Shown here: piece after piece, positions 1 through 9,140 of the stretch
How the letters are laid out: every line of letters begins with the position of its first letter
Numbering within the stretch: position 1 is the stretch's first letter
Assembly (NCBI RefSeq): GCF_900106535.1
Contig: NZ_FNOH01000002.1
Location: forward strand, 620,001 to 684,000
Origin: Myxococcus xanthus
GTDB taxonomy: Bacteria > Myxococcota > Myxococcia > Myxococcales > Myxococcaceae
Direction: 5' to 3'
Length of the DNA stretch: 64,000 nucleotides
Program-made: the position numbers and the translations under genes
The notes under the pieces: generated by a model
What the model saw: only the letters and a program-made list of their open reading frames with translations
Database searches by the model: none
Told to the model about the DNA's origin: nothing

Positions 1-2434
1 CCGGCGTCACCTCCACGGAGAGCTGCGCGCGCGGCGCCACGTACACCCGCCCCTGCGCGCCCTCCCAGTACGTCATCGCCCAGCCCTCGAAGTCCTCGGG
101 CAGCTTGAAGCGGACCGAGCGCGTCGCCTTGTCCACCTTCTCTTCCATTCGTTGGTTGCCCGCCTGGAGCACCAGGGTGCCGGGCAGCGGGCCCTCGAAC
201 TGGGGGCCGCGCATCAGCTCGATGCGGACCTCCTCGCCGCCGCGCGCCAGCACCGGCGTGGCGCGCAGGCGCGTAGGTGGCACCTCCGCCGGACGCAGCA
301 CCAGCTTCGTTTCGCCCACGACCTCACCGCCCTGCGTGCCGCTCACCTTCAGCTCGTAGCCCAGGAAGGTGGTGGCCTGGGCGACGTCCTGGTGCTCCAT
401 TCCGGCGGATGGATGGGCGGTGAGGTACGCCACGCCCAGGGCATTCTCCGTCCGCGCCGATTCTGGCAGCCGGACGCGCGCGAAGCGCTCCTGGACGCAA
501 GGCAGGGCTGACGCGGCCAGCGAGCCCGACTGCTTCGGCAGCGTCACCCAGGTCAGCGACTCCAGGCCTCGCTTCCCCAGCCGCCAGCTCAAGGCCGCAG
601 ACAACGGGGCTTCCATGCCCAGGTCCCGAGGCAGACACGTGCGCGCATCACGGGCCGCGTCGGCCAGAGCCGCCACCAGCGATTCAGGCGCGCCATAGGC
701 CGACTCCACCTCCACGGCCAACTCCGGCAGACCCGGGTCCATGACGCTCAGGCCCACGTGGAGGACCCGCTCTCGCCCAGCGGGCAGCGTGCGTGAGCGC
801 AGCACGGAGGCCACGCAGGTGGGCAATGAGCTCGCCCCTGTCGCCACGTCCAGCACCGCGCCCGAAGCGCTCACGCGCAGGCCGAGCTCGACGTCAATCT
901 CTCCCTGCTCGCTCGCTACGAAGCGCGCACAGGGCTCGAGCGCGGGCAACGCCTTCTCCAACGCGAGCAGATCCTCGAGCGAGGCCTCCCTCCCTGGCGC
1001 CAGCAGGTTGCGCGTCTGCCCCAGCCGCACCGTGGGCTCGGGCAGCGGCGGACGCACGGGCATGGGCGGCACCACGACGTTGACGGGAGGTCCGGGGTCG
1101 AGCTGGAAGACGGCCACGCCGTCCTCGTCCGTCATCGCGCGCACGCCTTCGTCCCGCGGATCCCAGGCGCGCTTCACCGTCAACTCCGTGCCCGGCAGCA
1201 CCTGCCCCGCGGCCGTCGTCGCGCGCACGTAGACGCGGTTGTTGAAGCCCGGCGCCAGTCCGCCCTCCACCTCCGTCACCGCCGACACCTGCAGCGCGTC
1301 CTCGGACAGCAGCAGCGACACGCCGCCTTCGATGCGGTCTCCCGCCGCGTCCCGCGCCACCAAACGCGCCACCAGTTGGGCCTGTCCGCGCAGGTCCATG
1401 GGCACACGTGGCAGCGACAGGCGGAAGCGCCCCGCGGCGTCCGTGCGCGCACGATTTGGCAGGCCTCCCGCCTGCCACTCCGTGGGCGCGGGCCAGTCAC
1501 CGTGGATGTCCCACGTCAGGCCCACCTCGATGTCGGCCACCGGCGCGCCCGAGGCATACGTCACCTGCCCATCCACCACCGGCACCTCGTCCACGCGCCA
1601 GAAGGGCCGGGCGCTGCGCGCCTCCACGCGGAAGCGCGGCAGGGTGAAGGGCTTCACCTCGAAGGACGCCGAGGCCTGCGCCCCGCCGCTCACCCAGCTC
1701 ACCGTCCAGCTTCCTTGCGGCGCGCCCCGGTCCAGCGGGAAGCGCCCGGCCACCACACCCCAGGGCCCGGCCGGCGCGCGCTCCTCCAGCACCACTTCGC
1801 CGGTGGAATCCCGCACCACCCACGTCCCCGGCCGCCCATCCAACGGCGCCAGGTCCTTGGCCCTCAGCACCACCGCGCGGAAGAGGACCTCGTGGCCCGG
1901 CTCGTACAGGGGCCGGTCCGTCAGCACATGCGCCAGGGCATTGGCATACAGCGGCAGCGGCGCATCCACGGTGTCCGTACCCAGCGGCGAGGTGACGCGG
2001 GCCCGGAGCTGGTAGTCACCGTCCGGTACCTCCGGCAGCACAACGCGGGCCGACAGCCCCCGGTCGTCCGTGGTGCGCGTCCACTCCGTCCCTTTCGACA
2101 GCGGAAGCGGCGTCTCCTTCCCCTCCCCGTCCACCAGGAACACGGCGGCCGTGCCCTTTGTCACCAGGGCCTTCATCATCTGGCCGGATTCCGGGTGCGG
2201 CGCCAGCGCATGCGTCACGACCACCACCTGCCCCGTGTCGCCACGCGCCAGGCCGGAGCCATGGACCTCCACCACCTGGCGGAACTGTCCGTCCGGACAG
2301 CTCGGCACCTTCACTCCTCGCAGGACCCAGGCGGAAAGGCAGACGTCCCAGGAGGCAAAGGCTACCGCGCCCCCCACGAGCAACGCAGCCAGTCCTCCCC
2401 CCAGCAGCCGGCGGCGCCGGAAGCGGATTGTCAT
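1..2434 (-). CDS. alpha-2-macroglobulin-like protein (MG2 domain), 3' part outside window
   Basis: The minus strand is open from the left edge to an ATG at 2434, preceded by a GGGGAGA ribosome site; about 811 codons are visible. The N-terminus is Arg-rich followed by a hydrophobic stretch (LLGGGLAALLVGGAVAF), a signal peptide or membrane anchor. Tandem beta-rich macroglobulin-type segments follow, including the MG2-like stretch YANALAHVLTDRPLYEPGHE around residues 150-170. Bacterial alpha-2-macroglobulins are periplasmic or lipid-anchored protease traps; the bait and thioester regions would lie beyond the edge, so this role is inferred. It diverges from the gene at 2536. No homologue was checked. 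Confidence 0.8.
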   Translation of the reverse strand, partial: MTIRFRRRRLLGGGLAALLVGGAVAFASWDVCLSAWVLRGVKVPSCPDGQFRQVVEVHGSGLARGDTGQVVVVTHALAPHPESGQMMKALVTKGTAAVFLVDGEGKETPLPLSKGTEWTRTTDDRGLSARVVLPEVPDGDYQLRARVTSPLGTDTVDAPLPLYANALAHVLTDRPLYEPGHEVLFRAVVLRAKDLAPLDGRPGTWVVRDSTGEVVLEERAPAGPWGVVAGRFPLDRGAPQGSWTVSWVSGGAQASASFEVKPFTLPRFRVEARSARPFWRVDEVPVVDGQVTYASGAPVADIEVGLTWDIHGDWPAPTEWQAGGLPNRARTDAAGRFRLSLPRVPMDLRGQAQLVARLVARDAAGDRIEGGVSLLLSEDALQVSAVTEVEGGLAPGFNNRVYVRATTAAGQVLPGTELTVKRAWDPRDEGVRAMTDEDGVAVFQLDPGPPVNVVVPPMPVRPPLPEPTVRLGQTRNLLAPGREASLEDLLALEKALPALEPCARFVASEQGEIDVELGLRVSASGAVLDVATGASSLPTCVASVLRSRTLPAGRERVLHVGLSVMDPGLPELAVEVESAYGAPESLVAALADAARDARTCLPRDLGMEAPLSAALSWRLGKRGLESLTWVTLPKQSGSLAASALPCVQERFARVRLPESARTENALGVAYLTAHPSAGMEHQDVAQATTFLGYELKVSGTQGGEVVGETKLVLRPAEVPPTRLRATPVLARGGEEVRIELMRGPQFEGPLPGTLVLQAGNQRMEEKVDKATRSVRFKLPEDFEGWAMTYWEGAQGRVYVAPRAQLSVEVTP

Positions 2435-2535
2435 CGGTTCTCCCCTTCCCTCCACTCTATGCCGGGAAGCCGAGGCCCTGACGAGGCCCCCCGTTCTTCG
2501 CGTGGCTCAAGACGGTGCGCTAGGGTCGCCGCTCC

Positions 2536-3729
2536 TTGCCAGCGCCCAAGCCCAAATCCCGCCTGCCCCAGGACGCGCTTCCCGTGCGCCTGGAATCGCT
2601 CCTGGAAGCACTGACCGACCGGCATCTGGCGGACCGGCTGGAGCGCGTGCACCGCGCGGCGGCGGTGGCCATCGACCGGCTGGGGCACCTGAGCATCGCG
2701 AAGTACGAGCCCACGTCGGTGGAAGCGGACGGCGGCGCGGACCTGTCGCTGTGGGAGACGATGGCGCCGGCCATTGGCGACACACTGGTGGGCGTCAACC
2801 AGCTCATCAGCGCCGTCCACCAGGAGTTCCCGCCCCCCACGCGCCCGGTCGGGCTCGGCGACGGTGGCTGGGCCCCGCCGCCGGCCAGCTCGGATGAGCG
2901 CCTTGCGCAGGAGGTGGAGGCGGTGCTGCACGCCATCGCGGACCGGCTGGCCCGGCGTGTGGCGGAGCTGGGACAGCAGATGCGCCGCCCGGAGGTGGTG
3001 AGCGACCGCTGGACGCTGATGGCCGAGCTGCAGTCCTTCCGCGCCGACTTCCGCGTGCGCATCGGCGACCTCGTGTACCTCACCGCCTCGGCCTTCGCCG
3101 ACGTGCGCCGCGAAGAGGTGGTGCCCGGCTACGCCCACCAGCTGGGCGCACGGGCGGCGCTGCGCGCGGCGGCGGCGGACCTGCGCCGCTCCCTGCAAGG
3201 CCGGCTGGAGCGCGCGGCGAAGGCGGAGGCCCGCGCGCGCCCCTCGCTGGCACGGCAGGTGGCGGAGAGCCTGTCCGCCTTCGTATCCCTTCCCGCGTCA
3301 GTGGCGCTGCGCACGCCGCAGAAGCACCAGGTGCTGGAGCTGCGCGCACGGCTGCTGGACACGGCCACCCAGTCGGAGCTGGCGCCGGACGCGCTGCCAG
3401 AGCTGGTGGAGCCCTACCTCACGACGTTGGATGAGCAGATGGAGGAGGTGACGCGCACCTGGCTCGTCGTCCATGACCGCGCGATGTGGGCCACCTGCGG
3501 CATGAAGCTGGAACAGGCGGACATGCACCTCACGCTGGGCTCACGAGGCGCGGAGCGCGTGCTGGCGGAGGCGGTGGAGGCGGCGGGCGCGCTCCAGGGC
3601 CGCTCGGCGCCCTTCGACGCCTTCCTGCGCAAGGCGAGGCAGGAGGCGGGCGACGGACTGGACGAGGCAGGAGCGCGGGAGCTGCTCGGCCGGTTTCGGG
3701 AGCGGCTCGCGGCCCTGCCCTTCAGTTGA
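2536..3729 (+). CDS. conserved hypothetical helical protein, 397 aa
   Basis: I do not recognise a family. The in-frame stop at 2521-2523 leaves the TTG at 2536 as the first available start; no strong ribosome site precedes it, so a later start is possible. The product is rich in Ala, Arg, Leu and Glu, predicted almost wholly alpha-helical, without signal peptide or membrane segment, and carries WETMAPAIGD and the VHDRAMWATCGMKL segment near residue 310. High third-position GC throughout supports real coding. It is transcribed away from the macroglobulin-like gene, sharing a roughly 100-bp divergent spacer. Confidence 0.7.
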   Translation: MPAPKPKSRLPQDALPVRLESLLEALTDRHLADRLERVHRAAAVAIDRLGHLSIAKYEPTSVEADGGADLSLWETMAPAIGDTLVGVNQLISAVHQEFPPPTRPVGLGDGGWAPPPASSDERLAQEVEAVLHAIADRLARRVAELGQQMRRPEVVSDRWTLMAELQSFRADFRVRIGDLVYLTASAFADVRREEVVPGYAHQLGARAALRAAAADLRRSLQGRLERAAKAEARARPSLARQVAESLSAFVSLPASVALRTPQKHQVLELRARLLDTATQSELAPDALPELVEPYLTTLDEQMEEVTRTWLVVHDRAMWATCGMKLEQADMHLTLGSRGAERVLAEAVEAAGALQGRSAPFDAFLRKARQEAGDGLDEAGARELLGRFRERLAALPFS

Positions 3730-3736
3730 AGCGGGA

Positions 3737-4030
3737 TTACGGCTTGGTGCCTTCGGCCTTCGCGCCCTCGGGCAGCGCGGGCGACTCGGGCTTCGGCGGG
3801 AGGATGCGCAGCTCGCCGTAGCGCGCGGCCAGCGACTCCGACGTCATCTCCTCCTGCCACTGCTTGGGGTTGGTGTTCCAGCCGTAGTCGGCCGGCACCT
3901 TGCCGCCGCCCTGGCTGGCGTAGCCAATCATGTCCGGGAACTGCTTGGACCAACGGCCCGCGGGGTCCGGCTCCTTGGTGATGAGCTGGCGGTTGGGACG
4001 GTGAAGGAAGGGCTTGGGTGCGTCACTCAT
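3737..4030 (-). CDS. small conserved hypothetical protein, 97 aa
   Basis: The protein is soluble and rich in Pro, Lys and Trp, with WSKQFPDMIGYASQGGGKVP in the middle and a low-complexity Pro/Glu/Lys C-terminus. There is no signal peptide, Cys pair or membrane segment. The ATG at 4030 gives a compact frame that converges with the 397-aa gene, leaving only 7 bp between the stop codons. Function unknown. Confidence 0.55.
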   Translation of the reverse strand: MSDAPKPFLHRPNRQLITKEPDPAGRWSKQFPDMIGYASQGGGKVPADYGWNTNPKQWQEEMTSESLAARYGELRILPPKPESPALPEGAKAEGTKP

Positions 4031-4084
4031 GGCCCGTAGCCTCTCCGAAAGCAGCCCGCGAGGGTAGAGGGAAGACGCGGAGCC

Positions 4085-4315
4085 TCAGGCCGCCCGGCGG
4101 GTCCGCTTGCGGCGCCCGGTGCTCACCGGCGGCAGCACGCGGGGGCCCATTTCGAACACCGCGGCGAAGAAGCGGGCCTGGGCCTCGCTGCCATACCGGT
4201 ATCGACGCACGGCCCCGGCCCACGTCTCCACCTCCACACCCCAGCCTCGCCGGTCATGGAGGAGCTCCACCCGCAGCACCCCACCCATGCCGCCACCGTC
4301 ACCCTGTGCATCCAT
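4085..4315 (-). CDS. small basic hypothetical protein, 76 aa
   Basis: The ATG at 4315 starts a 76-residue frame containing GWGVEVETWAGAVRRYRYG and ending in a basic tail (RRKRTRRAA). The upstream reading frame stays open but becomes low-complexity, so this inner Met is preferred; an AAGAG-like ribosome site is weak. It reads like a small beta-sheet protein with an Arg-rich tail that could bind nucleic acid, which is inference only. Function unknown. Confidence 0.4.
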   Translation of the reverse strand: MDAQGDGGGMGGVLRVELLHDRRGWGVEVETWAGAVRRYRYGSEAQARFFAAVFEMGPRVLPPVSTGRRKRTRRAA

Positions 4316-4513
4316 GCCCCGGGCTCTTGAAATCCCCGTGCCAGGGCGCACACGCGACATCACCGGGTTGCGGTGTCGGCCACCCACCAAAGCGCGGCGG
4401 GCCCGTAAGGAATGCAGGAGGGCTCGGCCGCCCGCCTGCCCGCCAGGCCATGCCCGACCGGGGGACACCGCAGGTCGCCTTGTGCCCCGCGATTCCTGCG
4501 TTAACTCAGAGGC

Positions 4514-4723
4514 ATGACTCAATTCGAGAGCAACACCGGCGAGCGGTTCGCCGAATTCGTCCTCCCCGACGGCTGCGTGCTCTGCGGTGGAGAGGTGACT
4601 GTGCGTGCCTCTCAGGCGGGTGCGCACAGCTATTGCCCGCGGTGCCACTGGCTGTCCAAGCCCAGCATGCGCGTGCGCGACAACGGCGTGGAGCTGTCCT
4701 TCGCCACCACCGTGCTCGCCTGA
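4514..4723 (+). CDS. small zinc-ribbon-like protein, 69 aa
   Basis: The frame encodes two Cys pairs, CVLC (residues 21-24) and CPRC (41-44), spaced as in a single zinc ribbon. No membrane segment or signal peptide is present. The start ATG lies 14 bp after a run of non-coding sequence and no clear ribosome site is visible. Such proteins bind one zinc ion and may act as adaptors in protein or nucleic-acid contacts. The four-Cys arrangement argues that the small frame is real. Confidence 0.6.
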   Translation: MTQFESNTGERFAEFVLPDGCVLCGGEVTVRASQAGAHSYCPRCHWLSKPSMRVRDNGVELSFATTVLA

Positions 4724-4735
4724 GCACGCGCCGCC

Positions 4736-5332
4736 TCACGGCGGCAACATCGTCTCCGACAGCAATAGCGCCAGCAGGGTCGCCCTCTCGCCCTGCCCGA
4801 GGCGCAGCACTTCCTCGGGCAGGGACAGGGAGACGGGGCCCGGCTGGAGCGTCGTCCCAGGCTGGCAGGTGCGCCAGCCCGAATACCCTTCTCCCGTCAC
4901 GGACAGCGTGTAGTTGCATCCGCCCATGGCGCCAGCGATGGCGAAGGGCGCGATGACGAGGCTCGACGGCTGGCTGGCGAAGTTTCCCTCCAGACGCAGG
5001 CCCGGCTCTGGCGTCCTTTCGAGGACGCGGAGGTCGACGGTGCCCTCCCCCACGCGTCCGAGCAGGTTTCCGCTGGCCCAGCCGACATCCACGTCACTGC
5101 CACGCACCTGTCCCACCAGCGCGGCGCCGCGCTGACGCAGCTCGACGCCGGGCCCCCGCACGACGCCGCCCTCCTCCAGGGACAGCGCCACCGACTGAGA
5201 GCCCGCTTCGAGCCGCAGCGGTCCTCCCTGTCCGGTGACGGAGACCTGTGCCCGCGAGGAGGGCGCGAGCGTCAGACACAACACGCCCAGGATTCCGATG
5301 ACACCTCGTGGCCCTGTTTCGCTCCGTGACAC
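4736..5332 (-). CDS. secreted hypothetical protein, 198 aa
   Basis: An N-terminal signal peptide (GVIGILGVLCLTLAPSSRAQ, cleavage expected after RAQ) is followed by a beta-rich, Gly/Ser/Val-rich domain in which LRLEAGSQSVALSL and LRQRGAALVG look like short strands. Two Cys in the mature part (GGCNYTL and WRTCQPG) could form a disulphide. It is probably exported to the periplasm or beyond. I do not recognise a family. It converges with the zinc-ribbon gene. Confidence 0.6.
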   Translation of the reverse strand: MSRSETGPRGVIGILGVLCLTLAPSSRAQVSVTGQGGPLRLEAGSQSVALSLEEGGVVRGPGVELRQRGAALVGQVRGSDVDVGWASGNLLGRVGEGTVDLRVLERTPEPGLRLEGNFASQPSSLVIAPFAIAGAMGGCNYTLSVTGEGYSGWRTCQPGTTLQPGPVSLSLPEEVLRLGQGERATLLALLLSETMLPP

Positions 5333-5462
5333 ATGACACCTGCTTTCGGCGGGTCCTCTGCCCGAAGGTGAGGCTCCGCCGAAGCCGTGGCAGGGCCCGT
5401 GGACCTGGCGCGCTCACGCCGGGACTCGAAAGGTCCCGGGAAGCGAGCGCAGGGTCCGTGGC

Positions 5463-6317
5463 TCAGTGGCCGCCGTATGTACCGCTCGCGGCGGGCACCG
5501 CTTCGGGCTCGCACTCGCGCCTGCGCTCGGATTCATCCCAGGCGCGGCCGTCCTCGTAGCCCCACTCGTCGACGTCCACCTGGTAGCTGACCTGCGACAA
5601 CAGCCGGCCCCGGCACAGCTGCGAGTCCCAGTTGCCCTCCGCCAGCGAGCTGTTGGCGCGGGAGAGCAGCTCGCGCATCACCCACTCCGGGACGATGTCG
5701 CGGTCCGCGGGGTACGCGAAGCGGAAGAACATCAGGTGCGCGAGCAGCACCTCCCAGTACCGGTCGAAGCGCGCCAGCAGCCGCGGCCAGTCGAACGTGC
5801 GCCCCGTCTTCAGGAGCAAGTGCGTGAGCTCGTGCCCGTCGAAGCGCTCTCGCTCCAGGACGAAGGCCTTGCTCCAATAGATTTCCTCCGCCGGAGGCAC
5901 ATTGCACGCGCAGTTCAGCAGCCGGGCACGGACCGCGTGCTCGAACCAGCCGTCGTCAACGACGGTGATGCCGTTGCCGGACGCGAAGATGAGGTCGACG
6001 AGGAAGTCGTCCCAGAAGGCCTTGTGCAGCCAGCCGTGGACATTGCTCTGTGTGCTCCAGCCATTGCGCGCGAGCACTTCCAATGCGCGGTCCGCGTCGT
6101 CCTTGCGGATGAACAGGTCCAGGTCCTTCGTGTCGCGATAGATGCCCGTGTAGTGGGCGAACGCGTAGGCGCCGCCGACCAGGAACGGGATTCGCGCGTC
6201 AGACAACAATTGGATGGCATAGGCCCGTGCGCCCAGCTCGGCGACCGGCCGCCGAACCTCCATCCGCCGTGGGTCTCCCCCGGGCGCGCCCGAGGCCTTC
6301 GGTGGTTGCTCAGCCAT
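5463..6317 (-). CDS. nucleotidyltransferase-fold protein (DUF6036/MNT-like), 284 aa
   Basis: Residues about 45-70 carry FLVGGAYAFAHYTGIYRDTKDLDLFI, the GG...D-x-D core of the nucleotidyltransferase superfamily used by MNT antitoxins and aminoglycoside nucleotidyltransferases; only GG48-49 and DLD66-68 are essential here. A conserved Trp/Asp/Phe-rich region follows (HKAFWDDFLVDLIF) and an Asp/Glu-rich tail ends the protein. No HEPN partner is adjacent, so a toxin-antitoxin role is not supported. The start ATG at 6317 is the first in frame; Met19 is an alternative. Confidence 0.7.
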   Translation of the reverse strand: MAEQPPKASGAPGGDPRRMEVRRPVAELGARAYAIQLLSDARIPFLVGGAYAFAHYTGIYRDTKDLDLFIRKDDADRALEVLARNGWSTQSNVHGWLHKAFWDDFLVDLIFASGNGITVVDDGWFEHAVRARLLNCACNVPPAEEIYWSKAFVLERERFDGHELTHLLLKTGRTFDWPRLLARFDRYWEVLLAHLMFFRFAYPADRDIVPEWVMRELLSRANSSLAEGNWDSQLCRGRLLSQVSYQVDVDEWGYEDGRAWDESERRRECEPEAVPAASGTYGGH

Positions 6318-6394
6318 GCGCCAAAAATAGGAGCGCGATGCCGGGACGACAGCGGTCCGGCCGCGTGGCAGGCCGCAGGACAGGCGGGCGTGCG

Positions 6395-7300
6395 TCAGCG
6401 CGCCAGCATCAACATCAGCGGCGCCGTCGCGAAGGACAGCGGAACGCCCACTCCCACCATCAACACCGCCAGGTCCGGGTCCAGGTCATGCTCGGCCGCG
6501 AGGATGGCCGCGCTCACCATGGGCCCCATGGCCGACTGCAGCAGCGTGGCCTGCACCACCGTGGGCGCCAGCCCTGGCAGGGCCAGCAGCCCCGCGGCCG
6601 TCAGCGCCGGCACCAGCAACAGCTTGTACGACAGCCCCAGGGCCACCGCGGGCAGCCGGGGCTTGATGCCCGACAGGCGCAGTTGCAGGCCAATGGCGAA
6701 CAGCGCCAGCGGCGTCAGCAGCGAGCCCAGCCGCTCCAGCACTCCGTCCAGCCAGACGGGATAGGCCCATGGCCGCGTCGCCAACGCCACCACCAGCGCC
6801 AGGAACGCGGGAAAGGTGGCCACTTTGCGTGCGAGTTGGCGCAGGGACAGCGGCGTGTCCGCGCCCGCCCGGGCCGCCGCCACCGTGGCCAGCGAGGACA
6901 GCACCAGGAAGGAGCCGAGCTGATCCACCACCACCGCCACCGGCAGGCCCTTGGCACCCAGCAGCGCCTCTGCCATGGGCAGCCCCACGAAAGCGGTGTT
7001 GCCCAGCCCCGCCGTCAGCACCAACGCCATGATGGACGGCTTCGACAGCCCCAGCCGGGGCCCCAGCAGCCGGAAGAACGGCCCCGCGCCCAGGTAGTAG
7101 AGCCACGGCACCGAGGCGGCGACCAGGAGCTCCGGCACGAACACCAACTGGTGCATGGCCCGCAGCACCAGCGCGGGCAGCGCCACGTACAGCACGAAGG
7201 TGTTGAACGCCCCGGCGGAGCCCTCCGGGAACTTCCCACTGTGCCGGGCCAGGACGCCCAGCACCATACACGCCCCCAACAGCCCGATGACGTTCCCCAT
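6395..7300 (-). CDS. AEC-family (auxin efflux carrier) transporter, 301 aa
   Basis: The product is almost wholly hydrophobic, with about ten membrane-spanning stretches in two five-helix halves, the layout of the auxin efflux carrier family (bile/arsenite/riboflavin transporter superfamily). The central TAGLGNTAFVGLPMAEALLG matches the conserved N-terminal half-end of these carriers, with its Gly-Asn-Thr break. Members export organic anions such as malate; the substrate here is unknown. The ATG at 7300 lies 48 bp beyond a terminator belonging to the upstream metallopeptidase, so it is likely transcribed on its own. Confidence 0.85.
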   Translation of the reverse strand: MGNVIGLLGACMVLGVLARHSGKFPEGSAGAFNTFVLYVALPALVLRAMHQLVFVPELLVAASVPWLYYLGAGPFFRLLGPRLGLSKPSIMALVLTAGLGNTAFVGLPMAEALLGAKGLPVAVVVDQLGSFLVLSSLATVAAARAGADTPLSLRQLARKVATFPAFLALVVALATRPWAYPVWLDGVLERLGSLLTPLALFAIGLQLRLSGIKPRLPAVALGLSYKLLLVPALTAAGLLALPGLAPTVVQATLLQSAMGPMVSAAILAAEHDLDPDLAVLMVGVGVPLSFATAPLMLMLAR

Positions 7301-7347
7301 GGCGGGCGCAGCGTCTCAGCCCGCCGCGTCGGACTCCAGCGACATGC

Positions 7348-7390
7348 GGAAAAAGAAACGGGCGGCCTTCCCGTGAAGGAAGACCGCCCG
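7348..7390 (-). terminator. rho-independent terminator of the metzincin gene
   Basis: On the minus strand GGGCGGTCTTCC (7389-7378) pairs with GGGAAGGCCGCCC across a five-base TTCAC loop, with one G-T wobble, and is followed by GTTTCTTTTT. It lies about 30 bp downstream of the metallopeptidase stop codon at 7417. Confidence 0.8.
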
Positions 7391-7416
7391 TCGTTCACTT
7401 CACGTCGAAGCCTGGA

Positions 7417-8901
7417 CTACGGCTTGGTGTAGTTGATGGCCAGGTTGAACGTACCGGACGAGTAGCCACGCACCATGATGTACGCGGTGGTCTGGCCCGC
7501 GGGCACGGCGATGTCGCACGTCTCGGAAGCGCCGGCGAGGTACGGACGGCAGTTGTACGCGCTCGTGGTGGGGGCCGCGCCAAAGCGGACGTAGAGGTCC
7601 GGGTCACCCGAGCCCGTCATCACGACCTTGAAGTTGGTGCCGGCCTTCACGCTGAAGGGGCCGTAGTTCTGGCTGCCACCCGAGGTCACGGAACCAGAGC
7701 GCGTCTCGCTCGTGGGCGTGCCGCTACCACCGCCCAGGGGCGCGAGGTAGTTGATGGTCAGGCTGAAGCTGGCGGCCGAGTAGCCACGCACCATGATGTA
7801 CGCGCTGGTCTCGCCTTCCGGGACCTCGAGCTCGCAGGTCTCGTTGGCGCCGGCGAGGTACGGACGGCAGGTGTACGCGGTCGTGGTGGGAGCCGCGCCA
7901 AAGCGGACGTAGAGGTCCGGGTCACCCGAGCCCGTCCCCGTCATCACGACCTTGAAGGTCGAGCGGGGAACGACGGTGAAGGGACCGTAGTTGACGTTCG
8001 CGTTCGCGCCGACAGAGCCCGTGCGGGTCTCCGTGGTGGGCACACCTTCCGGGGGCGGCGGGGGCGGCGGGGGCGGCTCACCGTTCGGCGTGCCATAGAG
8101 CGCCTGGATGCCCTGGACGTCCTTCGTGGTCAGCACGAGGTCACCCGTCTGCGTGCCGTTGCAGTGCGGGTAGTGCATGACGGACGCGCTGTCGTAGGTC
8201 GTCAGCACGCCCCAGTTGCTGTCCTCGAAGCACTGGCCGCCGGCCTCGGGACGGGTGTGCTCGTGACGGAAGCCAAGCACGTGGCCCAGCTCGTGGCGCG
8301 TCACGCCCGCCAGCGTCCAGACGCCCATGGGGCCGAAGGCGCTGTTGTCGAAGAGGACGTTGCGGCTGGAGCGCGCGTCACCCGGGAAGAACGCGCGGGC
8401 GATGTACTGGCCATTCACGTTGATGGGGCGCACGTCGAACAGCACGTTGTTGTTGGAGGCGGTGCAGTTGGAGTCCTGCGCGCTCACGTGGACGAACTTC
8501 ACGTGGCCGGCGGCCTCCCACGCGCCCGTCGCGCTGGCCATGGCGTTGACCACCGCCTGGTAGTTGCTACCGAAGGTGGTGCTCACACAGTAGGTGAGGT
8601 TCAGCTTCTGCGTGTCGTTCCACTTCGCGTCCGCCCCGCCCACGCGGTGGACGATGAGCTGCCCGTTCTTGACGTTGTTGTCATAGAACTCGCGCAGGTG
8701 CTTCTCGGTCGCGAACGTCGTGTCACCGTCAGCGATGAAGATGCCCGTGTCGGGCTCCTGGTACACGAGAGAGAGGAACTCCTCCCACGACATCCCCTGA
8801 CCGAGCGTCTCCTCGGAGGCGGGGGTGGTGCCATCGCTACCGCCGCAACCGGCGAGCAGCGCCAGGCCCGTGAGGGCGCCGACGAACTTGGACTGTGACA
8901 T
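7417..8901 (-). CDS. secreted zinc metallopeptidase (HExxHxxGxxH, M57-like) with two PPC domains, lipoprotein, 494 aa
   Basis: The lipobox LLAGC puts the lipidated Cys at residue 19. The zinc motif HELGHVLGFRH (203-213) and the Met-turn SVMHYP near 242 define a metzincin-type protease, like the dual-action HEIGH peptidases (M57) known in myxobacteria. A nine-Pro linker near 277 leads to two tandem PPC (pre-peptidase C-terminal) domains, each holding a GDPDLYVRFGAAPTT strand. PPC domains usually aid secretion or are removed on maturation. ATG 8901 is preferred because AAGGA lies five bases upstream; an in-frame ATG at 8907 overlaps that site. A sigma-54-like promoter lies just upstream. Confidence 0.85.
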   Translation of the reverse strand: MSQSKFVGALTGLALLAGCGGSDGTTPASEETLGQGMSWEEFLSLVYQEPDTGIFIADGDTTFATEKHLREFYDNNVKNGQLIVHRVGGADAKWNDTQKLNLTYCVSTTFGSNYQAVVNAMASATGAWEAAGHVKFVHVSAQDSNCTASNNNVLFDVRPINVNGQYIARAFFPGDARSSRNVLFDNSAFGPMGVWTLAGVTRHELGHVLGFRHEHTRPEAGGQCFEDSNWGVLTTYDSASVMHYPHCNGTQTGDLVLTTKDVQGIQALYGTPNGEPPPPPPPPPEGVPTTETRTGSVGANANVNYGPFTVVPRSTFKVVMTGTGSGDPDLYVRFGAAPTTTAYTCRPYLAGANETCELEVPEGETSAYIMVRGYSAASFSLTINYLAPLGGGSGTPTSETRSGSVTSGGSQNYGPFSVKAGTNFKVVMTGSGDPDLYVRFGAAPTTSAYNCRPYLAGASETCDIAVPAGQTTAYIMVRGYSSGTFNLAINYTKP

Positions 8902-8939
8902 GGACATCCTTGTTGGGATGAGTGGTTCGCAGCCGATTA

Positions 8940-8955
8940 AGCAGCCGCCATGCCA
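8940..8955 (-). promoter_or_regulatory. sigma-54 (RpoN)-type -24/-12 promoter
   Basis: Read on the minus strand this is TGGCATGGCGGCTGCT. It has GG and GC separated by exactly 10 bases, close to the TGGCAC-N5-TTGCA consensus. It would start transcription near 8930, about 30 bases before the ATG at 8901. This is a match by eye, not a scored motif search. Confidence 0.55.
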
Positions 8956-9063
8956 GCATCCAAGCCATCGCCGTCATTCAGGATTTCTGATGGCTCCCCG
9001 CTCAACGCGGTGTACCGGGACTCCAAGACCCCTCGGCCATTCGTAAACAGGCCTTACACTTCA

Positions 9064-9140
9064 TCCTGAAACGACAGTGCTTCTAAGGGTTTGCCCATAG
9101 AAGAACAGCCGACTGAAATTCAGACAGGCCGTCCTGAAAC
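9064..9140. repeat. two direct copies of TCCTGAAAC, possible activator sites
   Basis: TCCTGAAAC occurs at 9064-9072 and again at 9132-9140, 68 bp apart, roughly 110 and 180 bp upstream of the sigma-54-like promoter. Bacterial enhancer-binding proteins bind at such distances. No other gene lies between the copies. Whether a protein binds them is inference. Confidence 0.35.

Noticed and set aside
8066-8090. low-complexity G/C run in the metzincin gene
   Set aside because: It encodes the Pro linker between the protease and PPC domains.
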